This document shows, one piece after another, positions 33,367-47,300 of a DNA stretch of 64,000 nt (positions are counted from its first letter, which is position 1; every line of letters starts with the position of its first letter). The notes beneath the pieces are model-generated. The model did not search any database and was not told where the DNA came from. It was given only the letters and a program-made list of their open reading frames with translations. Source of the DNA: Ianthella basta (lineage: Eukaryota; Porifera; Demospongiae; Verongiida; Ianthellidae); assembly GCA_964019415.1 (NCBI GenBank), contig OZ025878.1, forward strand, positions 3,348,012 to 3,412,011, read 5' to 3'. Position numbers and translations under genes: made by a program.

Positions 33367-34515
33367 GTAATGACTGCGCTGTGTGCATGAATGTATTGTG
33401 AGGTGTAAGGGTGGTTGGTATTAGTGCGTACATAGCTTGAGGTGCCATCACACCGCATCGACTGGTTCAAGTCTCACTTCAAAATATATATATGTATGTA
33501 TGTAATATATATATGTGACATCAGCACTGAAGTTGGCATCTAAAGAGGCATACATACATACTTGGGCTATCAATCACTGCAAGAATGAAGTTTGTACGAC
33601 TGTTGGTCGCTGAGATACAGTTCAAGGATTGAAATGTTGCTGATAATTGGCAGCTTATGCTACATGCATATATATACACAAGAGCAGTTCCTGCTCCAGA
33701 ACTGCATTTGATACACTTTCATTCTGTCATATGTTGGTGCAAGAGAATAGTCTCGTCCCCAGATCCTTCCTGTGGGGGTGGAGGGTCTGGTGGATGTGGG
33801 CAGGAAGTTTGGGTACAATGGAATGCAATTATGGATGAAGACGTACTGCTGTGTGTGATTAGTTACGGCTTCACCGACACTTTGATCACGAGTTTGACAC
33901 CTGATCCTTCATGAGGCCAATCAAGGGACTCACAACAATGGCAGTCGAGGTAGGGCTGGCATGCTGGCGTAGACCATCATAAATGGCGATTTCTCCTGAG
34001 CATAGCAGGACCCTGTACCGAATCAAACTCCCTACACAGGTATAGAGCCACTGTTCGAACTATATAGTCCCTCACACCGTCACCGGGGAGGACAACACAC
34101 AAAATCACATCCAGTGTCTAGCTCTTCCACAGTGAACCATCCTGTAGCTGCATCAAGGAAGAGGAATACTAAGAAGAGCAGGTATGGGAGAAGAAGAGCA
34201 CATCAGTGATGTCCAGGGTTAATTGGCAGATAAGTGAGAGAGCTGTATGTGGAAGGAAGATGAAGAAATATGCATACAGAGTTAGTCCTGTACAACAAAG
34301 GGTAAACACCTTGATCACGTGCATGCTGTGTAAAAATTAACCAACTGCAAGCCATGCAGATTCGAAGAATTAATCACATCGCTAATATAATTATACAGTT
34401 GCCTCCACTTATATAACTATCTAATATAATTTTACTATAATTATAATTATTATATATAAAATACTAGAAGTCTGTGTGCATGGCTTGCAATTGGGTAGTA
34501 CATGTACATGTGAAC
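33367..34515. other. intergenic, no gene seen
   Basis: Contains an AT/GT simple stretch (33485-33520) and otherwise unique sequence. Separates the kinase-NHL array from the TMTC gene. Short ORFs here have no recognisable domain. Confidence 0.5.
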
Positions 34516-34521
34516 TTTATT
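34516..34521 (-). terminator. polyadenylation signal AATAAA of the TMTC gene
   Basis: AATAAA on the minus strand about 50 bp after the TMTC stop codon (34571). The cleavage site itself is not visible. Confidence 0.6.
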
Positions 34522-34570
34522 GTAACAGACAGACAGACTAAGACTTAGTCTAAGAAAGTTATGTATAAGA

Positions 34571-37500
34571 CTAATGGTCTCCTTTCTTCATTTCTGCTTG
34601 CACTGCAGCCAATCTCTCTGTTGCTACCTTCTCCCCGGGATTCAGCTCAAGGACCTTTTTAAGGTACCCCTCTGCCTCCTTCCACTTCTTCACATCTGCA
34701 TACACCACACCCAGGTTGTGCAGAGAGACCAGGTCCTGAGGATTAACACGCAGGGCCGATTGGTAGGCCTGAGGTGGCAGGATCAAGACCAGCATAGGAA
34801 GTGAGAGCTTAACTAAGGCACATAACACAAGAGCAAAGTTTACACCCTTGTGTATGCATTAGTGCCACACACATTACTCTAGTATAATCATGAAGTGAGG
34901 CATAAGTTCATAGAACTAAGTGTGTGTGGAGGGAAGGGGGGGTGTGGGTTTGCACATCTGTCCCATGTTATACATTATCAGACAAATCAGCTCTGATCAT
35001 GATACCAGGATACACTTGCCTCTATGGCTTTGTCAGGGTTCTTGAGCCGGTAATGACACTCTCCAAGTAGATGATGACCGTTAATGTACGTGGGATGGTT
35101 CTATGAGTGCAGAGATGAATAGGAGATATATATACTCCAGTGTAGGCATATACTCTCTCTTCCATACACATCAATCACACACTGACACTACAAATTTGCG
35201 CACATATGTAATGGGTGAACTGTACATACAAAAACAAGCAGGCACCCACCGACAGTAGCTGGTTCAACAAGGGTACAGCCTCTGCATGTCTGTTGCTCCT
35301 CGTCATTATGACAGCCAGGTTGTAGACTGGTGCCCGACTGGTTGGGTCCATCTCCACTGTCTGTCTCAACCAGCGTGTGGCCTCTTCAGTGTCACCCTTG
35401 TCAACATAGGCCAGTGCAAGGGAACCCATTGCTCTTGTGTCTCTGGGGTCCAACTGGAGCACACCCTTGTATCTGAAAGAGAAAGATGGGAAAGGAGGGA
35501 AGAAGTACGGCATGGCGTGAAGGAAGAAGAAGGAGAAAGAGAGAGAGAGAGGGAGAGAGAGGGACAAGAGGGCAAACGAGATACACTGCCCTCTGTACAC
35601 ACTAGACTCACAGTCGAATGGCCTCCTCCAGTTCTGCTGGTTCTTTTCTCTCTTGTTTTAGCACTGCCAAGTTGTGCATGGCAAGCTTGTAAGTAGGATC
35701 CAAATCAAGAGTCTTCTTATAATATTTCGCTGCTTCTGTCTTCTCACCGCGTTGAAGGTGGAGGGTAGCCAGCTGGAAGGATCAAGTAGGGGAGGGGGCA
35801 CAATAGAGGAGGAAGGTGAAGGATGGAATGTACAATTAGAGAAATAGGAGATGGAGGCAGAGGTAAACAGAGAGAGTAGTACATAATCTTGTTCCCATCC
35901 CACTTCTGTCTGCCATTTAAAAACTGCAATTTCATTGGTGGATCCACACATCCATGGACACCAATCAGACTGTAGGCTGGATGTCCTGTGGTTAAAATGG
36001 TGGTTCTTTATTAAGGTTATCAGCTACTCAACAGTGCTTACAAAGAATGGCTATGAATTTTGAAAGAATGTCAGAACATGTTAAAGCCTTTCTCCCTGCG
36101 TGTCAACTGAGTCTGCAAGTCCGTGAGTCCATCCGTTTATAAGCAGTTGAACATTCTGGAATTGCATAAGACAATCATACATAGGGGTGGGCGGTATTTC
36201 GGTATATTTAGTTAACTTCGGTGTTTACTGGATACCGAATATTATCGGTGGGTTGAATAGGGATACCGAGATACCGATTCTTTTCGGTTTTACTTTGTAT
36301 GAGCTACATTTTTAACTAATACTTCCATACTTAGGAGTGGTAGTCCACAGCAGCAGGCAGGACAGGCAGGAATTAGGCCTACAGCAAGAGGCCGTTTCGA
36401 CATTTAAGTACGTAGAACGTGTCCTCACCTGTCGCGCTTCGTCGCTTTTTTGTTCTTCTTGAAGCGCCACCCTTCATCTCTGGAGGGAAACCTTTTAATG
36501 ATGGTGAAGTTTCCGAGTACCCGCTGGCATCCGTTGGCTCGATATAGAAGTTTGCTTCGAATCTGAGCGTCGCTTGCAATCGGCCATGTTTTCATTTACA
36601 ATATACGGATTTTGCAATACAATATCCGGAGGTATCCTAACTTCGCGAATATTTTTAGCAATGTTGGTTTGCAAATCGATGCTTTCTGCAAGAGAACAGT
36701 TGAAACACTTTCAAATACAGATGCAGTAAGTCAATGAAAGCTAAATGGCCTATTTAGTCGGTTTTTAGTAATACCGAGGTATTTGTTGGAATTGTTATTC
36801 GGTATTGAAAAAAGTCAATACCGCCCACCTTTAATCATACATGGACTGTGCACTCAAGTTGAAGTTGGCCTTCACAACATAGACCATATGGCCATCAAAA
36901 CAGTACACAGTAGTCCACTACAGCGTAGAATAGCAGAAAGATTGCACCTCCTCTTCTTTTTACAATTAGGAGGAGGCATGCAGAAAGTGCAGTGTTCTAC
37001 TTGAAATTATAAGCTCAGTGCCAGAGTGGTGTATTAGTGTATATCTCCAGTATTGTGTTAGCATTATATAGTGTGCAAATATGCAAACAACCACCGAGAA
37101 ATCAAGTTAATAGGTACTAAACCATCCTTAGTGCCTTTATCAAAATGGCAGTCAGAAATTGGGTTGGGAATGAGACTAGGAATAAAAAGTTGAAGTAATG
37201 TGAATATAGGGAGAATGTGGAGCTAAGCCGAGCCATAGGAATATAGTACGCACACAACTTACATTGAAGAATGCCATAGTGTTGGTGGGTCCATGCAAGG
37301 TGGCTTTGCGGTACTCCTCCAATGCCTCATTCGATCGGTTCAGATGAATTAGGACATCTCCTCGGTTGATGTATGCATCAACAAAGTCCTTTTTCATCTT
37401 TGTGGCCAGACGATAGAGCTATGCCCAGGGTTATAAGAGAGGTAAAGCATAAGGTCTATACAACCATTTACATTTACATCAGATGACTGCATAGAATAGA

Positions 37501-37732
37501 GATATGACATCCAATAAATCCAGAATGAATAACGTATCACACATTGTACATGTACACTTGCCTCCTACTAGTACTGTACCACCTACATGTGTAACTCAAT
37601 ACACAGAGCTACATGCATGTTTTCCATTATGCATTAGTATTTTAGTATAATTTATACGTACACCATCATCAAAATCCACAAACCACTAGATACACATACA
37701 CACATGCATACACATGTACATGCATACATACT

Positions 37733-37808
<76 letters not shown>

Positions 37809-40800
37809 CACATGCACTGACTTCATTTGCTTCCTCCAGCCTGCTGTCATTGGTCCGAAGCAGGTTTGCCAGGTTATAGTAGAGGTTGATGTGGTTGGGA
37901 GCTATCCGAGCCCTCTTCTCTTTCTTGAAATCAGGAAGCAGAGCAATCCCTGCACGATAGGCCTGCAAGAGAAAGAGTAAATCAGTATATGACTGAATGC
38001 AGTGGTACATTGGAAGAACGGTCTGTGGCAGTGAAACCGGTCTAAGATAATCACTGAGTAAGGCAGCCACCTCTCTAAAACAGCCAGCTACCGTGGCCTA
38101 AATAGCACTACAATATAGCAATCTACAGGTAAGTTAGAACTGGCCACAGGTGGCTGTCTTAGACAGGTTTCACTGGACATTGCATGCACATATAATGCAA
38201 TAACCTGTCCAAAGCAGCCAGATGCAGGCCAGCAAAGTTAGCAAATGATCAAATGAAACAGGTTCCATTGAATGTATGTATAGATATGCATGTGTGTGCG
38301 CGCGCGCACGTGTGTGTGTACACATGTGCACACAACTAGCTTGCATAATGGAACAGCCACACATTGGTATACAGGTGACCTTAAGTATTCATTCCCCACC
38401 GTCTCAGCTTCCTCAAGGCGGTCCAAGGCCTTTAGAGCCCTGCCAAGATTCATAAAAGCACCAGCATCATCAGGTTGGATCTCCGAGCCCCGTCTAAAGA
38501 GGTTCTCAGCATAACTGTAGTTCTTCATGTGCTCATACTGGTGACCAAGGTTGCTGTACAGCTTGCCATTGTTGGGGTTAACACGTATAGCAGCTGTGAA
38601 GAGAGTCAGGTCTGAGTACCTGCACAGTACAGGGTATACACTGGGACTGAAGGTAGCTGCAATAACACAGCTATGTACATACGTAATGAATATTTGAGTA
38701 CTGGGGGAGCTTGAAATTACAGCTTCTTAGCCAATGCTGGGACAAGTTAGTCTCGCGTGGCTAGTGCGCCATTTTGTTCCGACTCGGCGGAGTTGGAGCA
38801 AAGTGGCAGTCTGGCCACGCTAAACTAGGGATATGTCTGAGAGTGAAAACACCAGCACGGTGAGGAGGGCATGTTCAGTTTTCTACACTAGCCAATGATA
38901 GACATGGAATCTAACGACCTAAGGTCTAATCCTTCTAATAGTCAATTCAAGAGCACATAGAGATGTACTCCTGGTCAATAACATTCCTTTATATAGCTGC
39001 CATTTCTTTTGTTTAATTCACTGTTTCTGCACTGATTCCACTATCAACCTCTTTGTGTACATCACTGTGTGAGAATTAACTCACCACTCTCTGTTCCTGA
39101 TCACAGTTTTAGTAGTGTGCAGTACAACAATGTACACCAGAGCCAGTGCTGCTAAATGTTTTAACCACCTGCACAGACACACAAAAGATGCCAATACACA
39201 CACACACACATGAATGCACATACACAACCTACTCATTGCTGCATTTCACAAAGAAACGACATTCAAAATAAAATTACTGTACACTGTATCGGGATGCTTT
39301 GCGGACATTGTCTAATGTGAACGGAGGGTGTAGCTAACCCAATTATATTCATTATCTAAGCAGTAGTAACACCTTTGGTCAGTATAGAGAGATGTTAAGT
39401 GCAAGCAATCTCAAGCAGACTGTATGCCCTTAGTTTCAGGAATAAGAGTGTCATCTGGAAGCAAACTGATTACCAACAAGCACTACTGGTGTGTATACAA
39501 TTAGGAAGATCATTCATTGAGCTGCCATCACCAAGTTGTACAGTACCTCAGGTAACGTCTCTAACATAAATTCAGTGGAGCCATGCAGAGGAGTACAGTG
39601 TACGAAACAATAGAGTGAAGCACAGGCAGCTGATCAACGCATAGACAATTTCATAGCCTAGGCTTGCAGCCTCCAAGTATAATAGAGGAACCTGCATTAA
39701 TTAAGCCATTCGTAGAAAACTATCCTAAGATTCAGGCTGCTAGCTACACTACGCATGTACTGTACTTCACTAATACGATAAAACTAGTGAATGAATTCCT
39801 GCCCAACTGCAGGAGCTGCCATTCAATATCAGCGACAACTAGTAGTTGAGAAAAGGGCAGTTAGAAATGCAGAATGGACTTTACTTCAATACTCGTTCTA
39901 TGTACATTTTAAAGTACTGAATGTGTTTGGTTCAAATGTGATGCCACTTCAAATTATTGATTTTATTACATCATAAAGCACACATGCAAATACACACAAG
40001 CAATGTATGTACATACAGTACATACAATGACATATCCATTTCATTGAGTCAGTGTTAACGGAACAGTGTTGTGCATATACGTAGGCTTACTTTGCGTTCA
40101 TTGTCTTGACCACGCCCACAGCAACGAGTAGGGAGAACCCCATGCTCGGCACATACAAGATCCTCTCTGCTACAACAAACCCCACTGGGAAGAACAGGTT
40201 GGAGGCCGGGATAAAGGGGAAGATGATGAGGGAGAGGGCCTGAGGGGTGTGCAGGGGGGGAGAGGGAGGTAACAAGGACAACATTTAGAAGTCTAGGCAA
40301 TGCATAAGATCCAAGCTCTAGAATCTGGAACTGCTGATGGCAAGTGTTGGGGCCAGTGCACCATGCAGGATAAAACTCTATTTCAGAGAATGAATCAATG
40401 AATCAAGAGAGATTAAATTCCGAACAAATCCATGCACAGTCCATCAAACAAACCGTTATGGCATTGCTACTAAATCCATTTAAACACATATATGCACACA
40501 GTCAGGTACACTCACATACAGCGATAAATCACAGTACAGTCTCACCATAAGAAAGCACATGCACCATATGCATACGTATGTGCTCAATGTGCTACATACG
40601 TATGTATGCATGTACGCATATCCCTCCATACTGCCCTCACCATCAGCACTGCCTTGTCACTCCTCCTCCTCCTTGTTACTGACATCAGACCCAACACTAT
40701 GATGAGTAAGAACACAGCCACGGTAGCCAAATTCCTCAGGTCAACTAGGGACTCCACCAATGGCACAGTCTGCATTGTCCAGTCAGGGCAGAGCTGCGAT

Positions 40801-43388
40801 GGGCTTAGTAGTAGCCAGAAATTGACAAAACACAAGTGGAGCCATGTTAGCTGACGGACTGGGGTGGGAGCTGCCATGGCCGGGTTGTCATGACTACAGG
40901 AATACAAAGAGCAGGTGACATTATTTCACACACATCACATTATGCTATGTAGGTAACGACTTCAAATTGCTGTGGTTTTAAAGCCACATACAATTTCATA
41001 CCAACCAGGCTATGCTGGTACTAATGCTGCATATGTAGATATGAAAATGCATTACATCAATTATAATGTAATAATTCCATGGTAATATATAGACTAATGA
41101 AGCTTGTCTGGTTAGGTATTGCATCATTTGGAGCTCTCAGATTCTCACTAAAGTAATTGTAGATTTGGTATCACCTGACATTTCAGCATGCAGCTGACTT
41201 CTGCTTCTTCAGTGGTTGTGGCATTGTGCGTATGCATGTTCATTAAACATGCAAGAGTGGCAGCTATAGTGATGCTACAATTCAAAGTCTGCATGTAGCA
41301 ACGAGTCTCCATGACAACTCATAAAGTCTGCTGCATGCAATAAATGTGCCAGAATTTGCAACACCTTGCGTGCATTATCACAATTGCTTACATTACAAAT
41401 GTTGGAAGAGAAGCAGCCATGATCTTCACCCTCACAGCCATTATTGCCACAAAGAATAGCACTACTGTCACTATTCTGAGAATAAGGGGCTTCAACCACC
41501 GTGGATTACTACTCCCAGATATGTTCTTGAGGGTAGACAGGCTTTCTTGGAGAGTAAGCTATAGAATGGAGTGCGGTGCAAGGAATGATGTATGCACGCA
41601 TATATTTGACAGTGGCAATGTGGCTTAACATTCACCAAGAAACAACATACACAACAAGGTGTAATAATCAGAAGTTCTCTAAAAGGGCAGGTATACATTC
41701 ACATACATCTAACCAGGCACAGTACATGTAGTTCTTGTGAAGGGAAGGAAATCACAATACATAGCATAAAGGCAAGGCATCCCAATCGGATGCATGCATA
41801 CTAAGGCAGAGTGAATGCCTTTAAGATGTCATTACGATGAAGACGTTGTATTCCAATGGACTATCTCTACAAATATCAGCAAATCCTCTCCAGAATGACC
41901 ACAAACCATCAGGAAACTACTACCCCTCACCTTTCTGGCAAGGAAAACGTCATAGGTGAGACAGATGGCCACCACAGTGACTCCAACCTCTTTACTCAGC
42001 ACTGACAAGACACAGAGGAGGAGTGTCAAGAACAGCCATGACCACTCTGTGGGTTTGTACAAGGGAATGCAAGAGAGGATGTGGGTTAGGTACCACCGTA
42101 TTCAAGTGAAGACTAGTACTGTGTTGCTTCAAGCATCATCTTATAGTAATTAAGATGGAAGACATACCCACTTTGAAACAGTCTACATACGTAGAGAATG
42201 GTCATGTGCGTGTCTAACCCTTGCTAAGGGCACAATAATTACACTGTTACTATCATACATATTTGCACAGTACTCATCTTAAGCTCATTCGCCCATACAA
42301 TCGGCCACAACACTGACATTAGGGAGGAATGCTAGGGACTAAACCTGTGTAGGCCCACCACTACACTCACTGGTGCTGTCTTCTCGACTGCAGGCTTTCT
42401 TGTACGTGAACAGGCACGACAGAAAGAAGACAGAGGAAAGGGTCTCTGCACGGCCCACCACACCTGCTACCTGCACATGTGCACAGACAATTATACAGAA
42501 AACAATGGGCATAATGCACCTATCAATGTGCTAGCTTAGTATGCCATGATTCAAACAATGTACAACAGATACAATAATGATGTTACATATGTACTCATGT
42601 GTGTTATCCTACATGGCTGAAAATGAACATAAACTAGACTATTAGAAGAAATCACTATGCAGGGAATGTTTCACAGACCTCTTCGGCATGCCGTAATAAA
42701 TACGCATACAGAGCATGTTTCCTTTCAATAACTCATGCAATGTGCTGTGTGGAGGCCTGATAGCATCTGTACATTACACCAGAAACAACATTCTCTTTCC
42801 TTCATTCACACAGTAGGTAAGAAAAAAAGTGCGAGATGCTGTTGATTACGTGTAAGCTGCCAAGATTATTGAGATGGCCAGCAAACAGACACTTACCGCC
42901 TCAGTGTGGATGGGGTGCACTGCAAACAGCACCCCTGCAATACAAGCTGTCTTCTGACCACAGCCAAACACATCACGACACAGCTTGACGTACAGGCACG
43001 TGACCAGAGCATGCAACATTACGTTGCCGAGGTGGTACCCAAAGGGCTGGAGCTGGTGAAGAAAGTAGTTGAGTCGGAAGGTGAGCACACACAGAGGGCG
43101 GTAGGACTTGTGGCTGCCCTCAACGTGCATAGGCATGCCCCAAAAGTCGTCCCAGAGAAGGTTGCTCCATGGGACTTTCGGTGTCAGGTCCACATTCTCT
43201 TTTATAGCCGAGTGGTCGTCAAAGCAGAATTCTAGGTCCAGCGAATCAAGATACACAACACAGGCCAAAGCGGCACAAAGGAGAGGCACTTTCCACCCCC
43301 TCACTCCATTCAGAGCTCCTCTGGTTTCTTCTAGATCAGCCCTAGTGAGAGATGATGCGTCCAGTCTTGGTCTCCTGCCCGGAGCCAT
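34571..43388 (-). CDS. TMTC: TMTC family O-mannosyltransferase, 14 coding exons
   Basis: Exons on the minus strand: 43388-42897, 42470-42371, 42046-41931, 41525-41392, 40893-40641, 40239-40091, 39168-39085, 38619-38400, 37962-37822, 37418-37263, 35772-35612, 35472-35250, 35100-35020, 34768-34571. They total 2508 nt and give 835 aa with consistent phases. The N-terminal half is multi-pass membrane: acidic [10 protein letters not shown] in the first loop (GT-C type DD), [35 protein letters not shown], and the family signature [19 protein letters not shown]. The C-terminal half has TPR repeats (for example [22 protein letters not shown]). TMTC proteins mannosylate cadherin-type domains in the ER. 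Which of TMTC1-4 is closest is not resolved. Intron 13 has a GC donor. Confidence 0.92.
36182..36833. mobile_element. non-autonomous hAT-type element in a TMTC intron
   Basis: 652 bp between 8 bp direct repeats ATCATACA (36174-36181 and 36834-36841). Ends TAGGGGTGGGCGGTAT and, reverse-complemented, TAAAGGTGGGCGGTAT. The interior is rich in ataccga/tcggtat words, which form sub-terminal repeats. The 8 bp duplication and the GGTGGGCGGTAT end fit hAT-type MITEs. It lies in the intron between TMTC exons 10 and 11. No transposase. Confidence 0.85.
37738..37806. repeat. (CA)n microsatellite next to TMTC exon 9
   Basis: About 34 CA units. On the transcribed strand this is a (TG)n run starting about 15 nt after the donor of exon 9 (GAA|gtcagt). 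Confidence 0.95.
38747..38826. mobile_element. 80 bp imperfect palindrome (foldback/MITE-like)
   Basis: Left arm TAGTCTCGCGTGGCTAGTGC, and the right arm reverse-complemented TAGTTTAGCGTGGCCAGACT, joined by a short centre. The whole can fold into one stem. It lies in the TMTC intron between exons 7 and 8. No coding. Confidence 0.55.
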
Positions 43389-43684
43389 TTTGCGCCAAAT
43401 CAATCAGGTGGTTCCCCTAATTACGTAGTCACCACACTTGCGCGTATTTAATACCGAGCTATGAAATTTTATACGTGTAATTCACGATCTGTGCAGCCGC
43501 TAGATGGGTGCAGCTTCCAGTATATTTGCTACTAGTCCCAAGCCAGCTCAGGCAGCACATGTGCACATTCACTGCGATAAGCATACATTAGAGGCAGTTA
43601 GCTATAGCTAGCTAGTTAGCTACATGGATGATTACAGATTCGAGTTTAAATGTCATTAAATCTCCCACATGCATATATAGCCAG

Positions 43685-44255
43685 TTACTGTGGCACAGTG
43701 CCTGGATAGGGTGGAGGTAAATCCGGAGACTGAGCAGGGTAGGGCTGCTGATGGGGGTAGTCTGTGGGGAGGGTATCTCCTGGTGTAGGGTACAGCGGAG
43801 CCTTAGTCGGGTAGTCAGAGGAGACAATGTCTGGGTTGTATCCAGGTGGCACAGTATATTGCTGTCCCTCCTGTTCAGCTGGCTGGCTGGCACTGACCGC
43901 AGCAGCACTTGCTTGCTGTTCAGCAGTCTCTTGAGTTGTTCCAGTAGCAGTGGGACTCTTGGCTTTCCTTCTCCGATAGCAGCAGCAAATAGAAACACAT
44001 ATGCAAAGTGCAATGCAGAAGCACACTCCTGCTACCACTACACCGCCCACTCCTCCTCCAATAATGGCTGCAATATTCACTGGGAAGTGGCAAGGGAAAC
44101 AGAGTGGAATGTGATACAGGATTATGCAGGATGCACATGACCATGCAAGTGGATGATTTATAGTAGTCATCTTTTTTGTGTGATCATGCACACACACTCA
44201 TGCAAGCTTTACGCATACACACACACACTCTCAAGCATACATGTTATGCACATAC

Positions 44256-44342
<87 letters not shown>

Positions 44343-47300
44343 TGCGCACACGCACACATGCACACAACTACTTACAAACCTACATGACTTGAAAGTAGGT
44401 TTATGCTTTGATGAATATTGGCATTTAGGAACAATGTCCAGTTTAGCTAATTAAGATTACAGATACAAATATCAACTCATTCTCACTGCTGCTGCCAGAG
44501 CACTTGACTGAGGCATCTTCACTGTGACTGCAGCTTGAAACAGTTGTTCTACAGCTTAGCAGACTTGCTTCACTCCCACTGCAGTGCCAGCTGGCCTCCC
44601 ACTGGCCACCAGTTCCTTCTCCAAAAGATGCTCCCCTCAATGCTGATACTGCGCTCCCATATCCCAACTGCCGACACACCACCTGAGCTTCATCCAGATC
44701 CCATGCATCATCACACACAGTCTGCCACTCTCCATTGTGGTAAATTTCCACACGTCCTTCATATTGTGTAGTGCCCCCAACCAGACGGATAGTGGACGAA
44801 TCTAAAGCACAAACATAATTATAGTGATTATGGACAACCTATATAATTATACTACATGGGGGCACCCCTTGTAATGAAAAATAATTATTGCAGTAGCTGA
44901 AGAGTGAAACTAACTCTGATGTATGGAAGTGTATTGGACTGCTTCAAAGTGGAGGAGTGCTTTGGGGAAGCATAACATCACCTTGGCTTAGTATTCATTT
45001 ACCGTGAATGCAGCAAAGTGTCAGGTGATGGAATTACCTTTAGCTGAGAGCCAAATTGGAAGACATTTAAAGCAATGTGCAATTTCTAAATTTGCAACTG
45101 GCAGATTGCTATGCAAGGACTATAGCCAGGATGTGAAGGATTATAATAAGTAACTTGAGTGATTGAGAAGTTTGAAAGGAGATAATCATTAATATACAAC
45201 ACTAGCACTTACCTTCAATAGCAGGGCCACATACCACTCCTGCATCTTCACTATGAATGCAGTCCTCAATGCCAATACCAGGATGAGGGCAGTCAGCCAG
45301 GCGTGTCTCACTCCCAGTACAGTCCACATTGTCATAGTGTATGGGACCACTGCCTTGACCAAAGGCAGCTTGCTGAGGTGCAGATGTAGCTCCGTTGTAG
45401 CCAAGTTGTTGGCAAACTACACTAGCATCAGTGAGATCCCAACCGTCATCACACACAGTACCCCATTTTCCATTGTGGTAGACCTCTACACGCCCTTCAT
45501 TGTCGGTGACACCTCCCACTAATCTGACATCACCTTCACCCCCTGTTATAAGAGAGAAATGACAATGTTATATTACACTGTCCTGCTGGTTAGACTTACA
45601 ACCAATGCATAGCAAACAGAATATGTACAGCTTACATTAGAGAAGCACATTGTACAACTGCAACAGGAGTTATGTTTATGGCTTGCTTGTATAAATGCCA
45701 ACAGGATTCCTCTTACCCACAAAAATGTGAGCGGATTTGACAAAAGGGCCCACCTGTCGCAATGTAGGAAGTGTCACTACAGACGAAACTTTGCTGAAAT
45801 GAAATGACATGTTATTATTATATAGAGTCATCAGTGAAAATTCGCATTAATGTATCAAATTATTATGAAAACAGCAAAACTGGCATATGTGGTGGACTCA
45901 GTTTGACACTGCACCAAGGTGAGTTGCTATATTTTATTGCTGGTTGCCATGGCAATGCCAGAAACATCAAAGGAAAACACTGGGGCATATACCACAAATA
46001 CCCCAGCTATTTTGCCGTCCTACAAATTTCCCAGTAGCTCTGGGCTGTTATTTTTAGTCAATCAGCTTTGAGTGCAAAGTTGACTTCTTTTTAAAAATGT
46101 TCATTTTTTGCACTTTTCTAGCCATGTTGCTTTCATCCACTTTGCATGTGTCACTTTCTCGCAGCATGTGCATGTGTCACCTTGTCTTGTCGTGGCAGTG
46201 TATGCTCATGACATTCCATGACTGCACTTGACTTGCTTATGCGCATACTATTCTCATGCATGCAAGAAAGGAATGGTGGAAATGAAATCATTAAGTGAGA
46301 AATGATCTTTGTACAGAATAGAGAAGTCACCATTTCCCTACTGAATACAAAAGGCTTCTACTGGTGCAGCACTGCCACAAGCTAAAATGTCTTTGTGTAA
46401 GTGGGCATCTCTACACACATACAGTGGATGTTTCATGTCCATTTTGTAGCTGCACGAATTCTGAGGATGTTTTCTGCAAGTAATCTGAACTTGGCAAAGT
46501 CTAGAGTAAGTAACTACCTACTTCGTACTCGTATCCAGTAGGCATCATAGCTGTTGATCATGAAGTAGCAATGTAGTTCCTAAGTTCCTCTGGCCATGGC
46601 AAGAACAAGATTAGCCCTTCTACGTACAAAAGATTCCTCCTGAGCTCTTGTGCATTCCTTCAGATTGGCTACCAGTGTGGCAGCGAAATGGTTCAACGCA
46701 GGCCCGGAGGAAGAACTTAAAAGGTGGTCAGGCCACGTCAGGACAATCTTACCTAGATGGCCACATGCACAGGCTAGCAGTATCTTTAAATTTGATATAC
46801 AAAACAATGGCCAGGCCTAAAAATCTGGTCAGACCATGGCCTGGGCTGTTCTGCCCGACATGCTATGTATGCAGCAACATTCTTAACTTTTGAAAACAAT
46901 AAGCCAATTAGAGTACACTATAAGCTGGCCTTTATGCTTCTAATTATTTCACTTGCCTTCGGGTGCAGTGCAATAAAGCACATAGTCCAGCTTAGCGCAC
47001 TTTTAGCATATATAGTTGGTTGGTTTGGTTTTATTGCGTTGGTAGGATGAGCTCACTGGGTGGAGAGGAGAGTGCATTCGAAGTGTGAAGCCTATACTGG
47101 CAATGCGTCAGAGCATAACCATTGTCCAACACTTGTGCAAAGGAGCCTTTTGCAAGAAGCCTTGAAATTCTTAAGCGTAAACACAGCTAGGCCGTTGGAA
47201 GAGGGCCAGGTTCGAAGACAGGCACGATGGAAGAAGGCTAAGTCCTAAGACCTCTTGGCAACGCGTCGACAAGACACAACCGGCATCGTTACTGTCCGTA

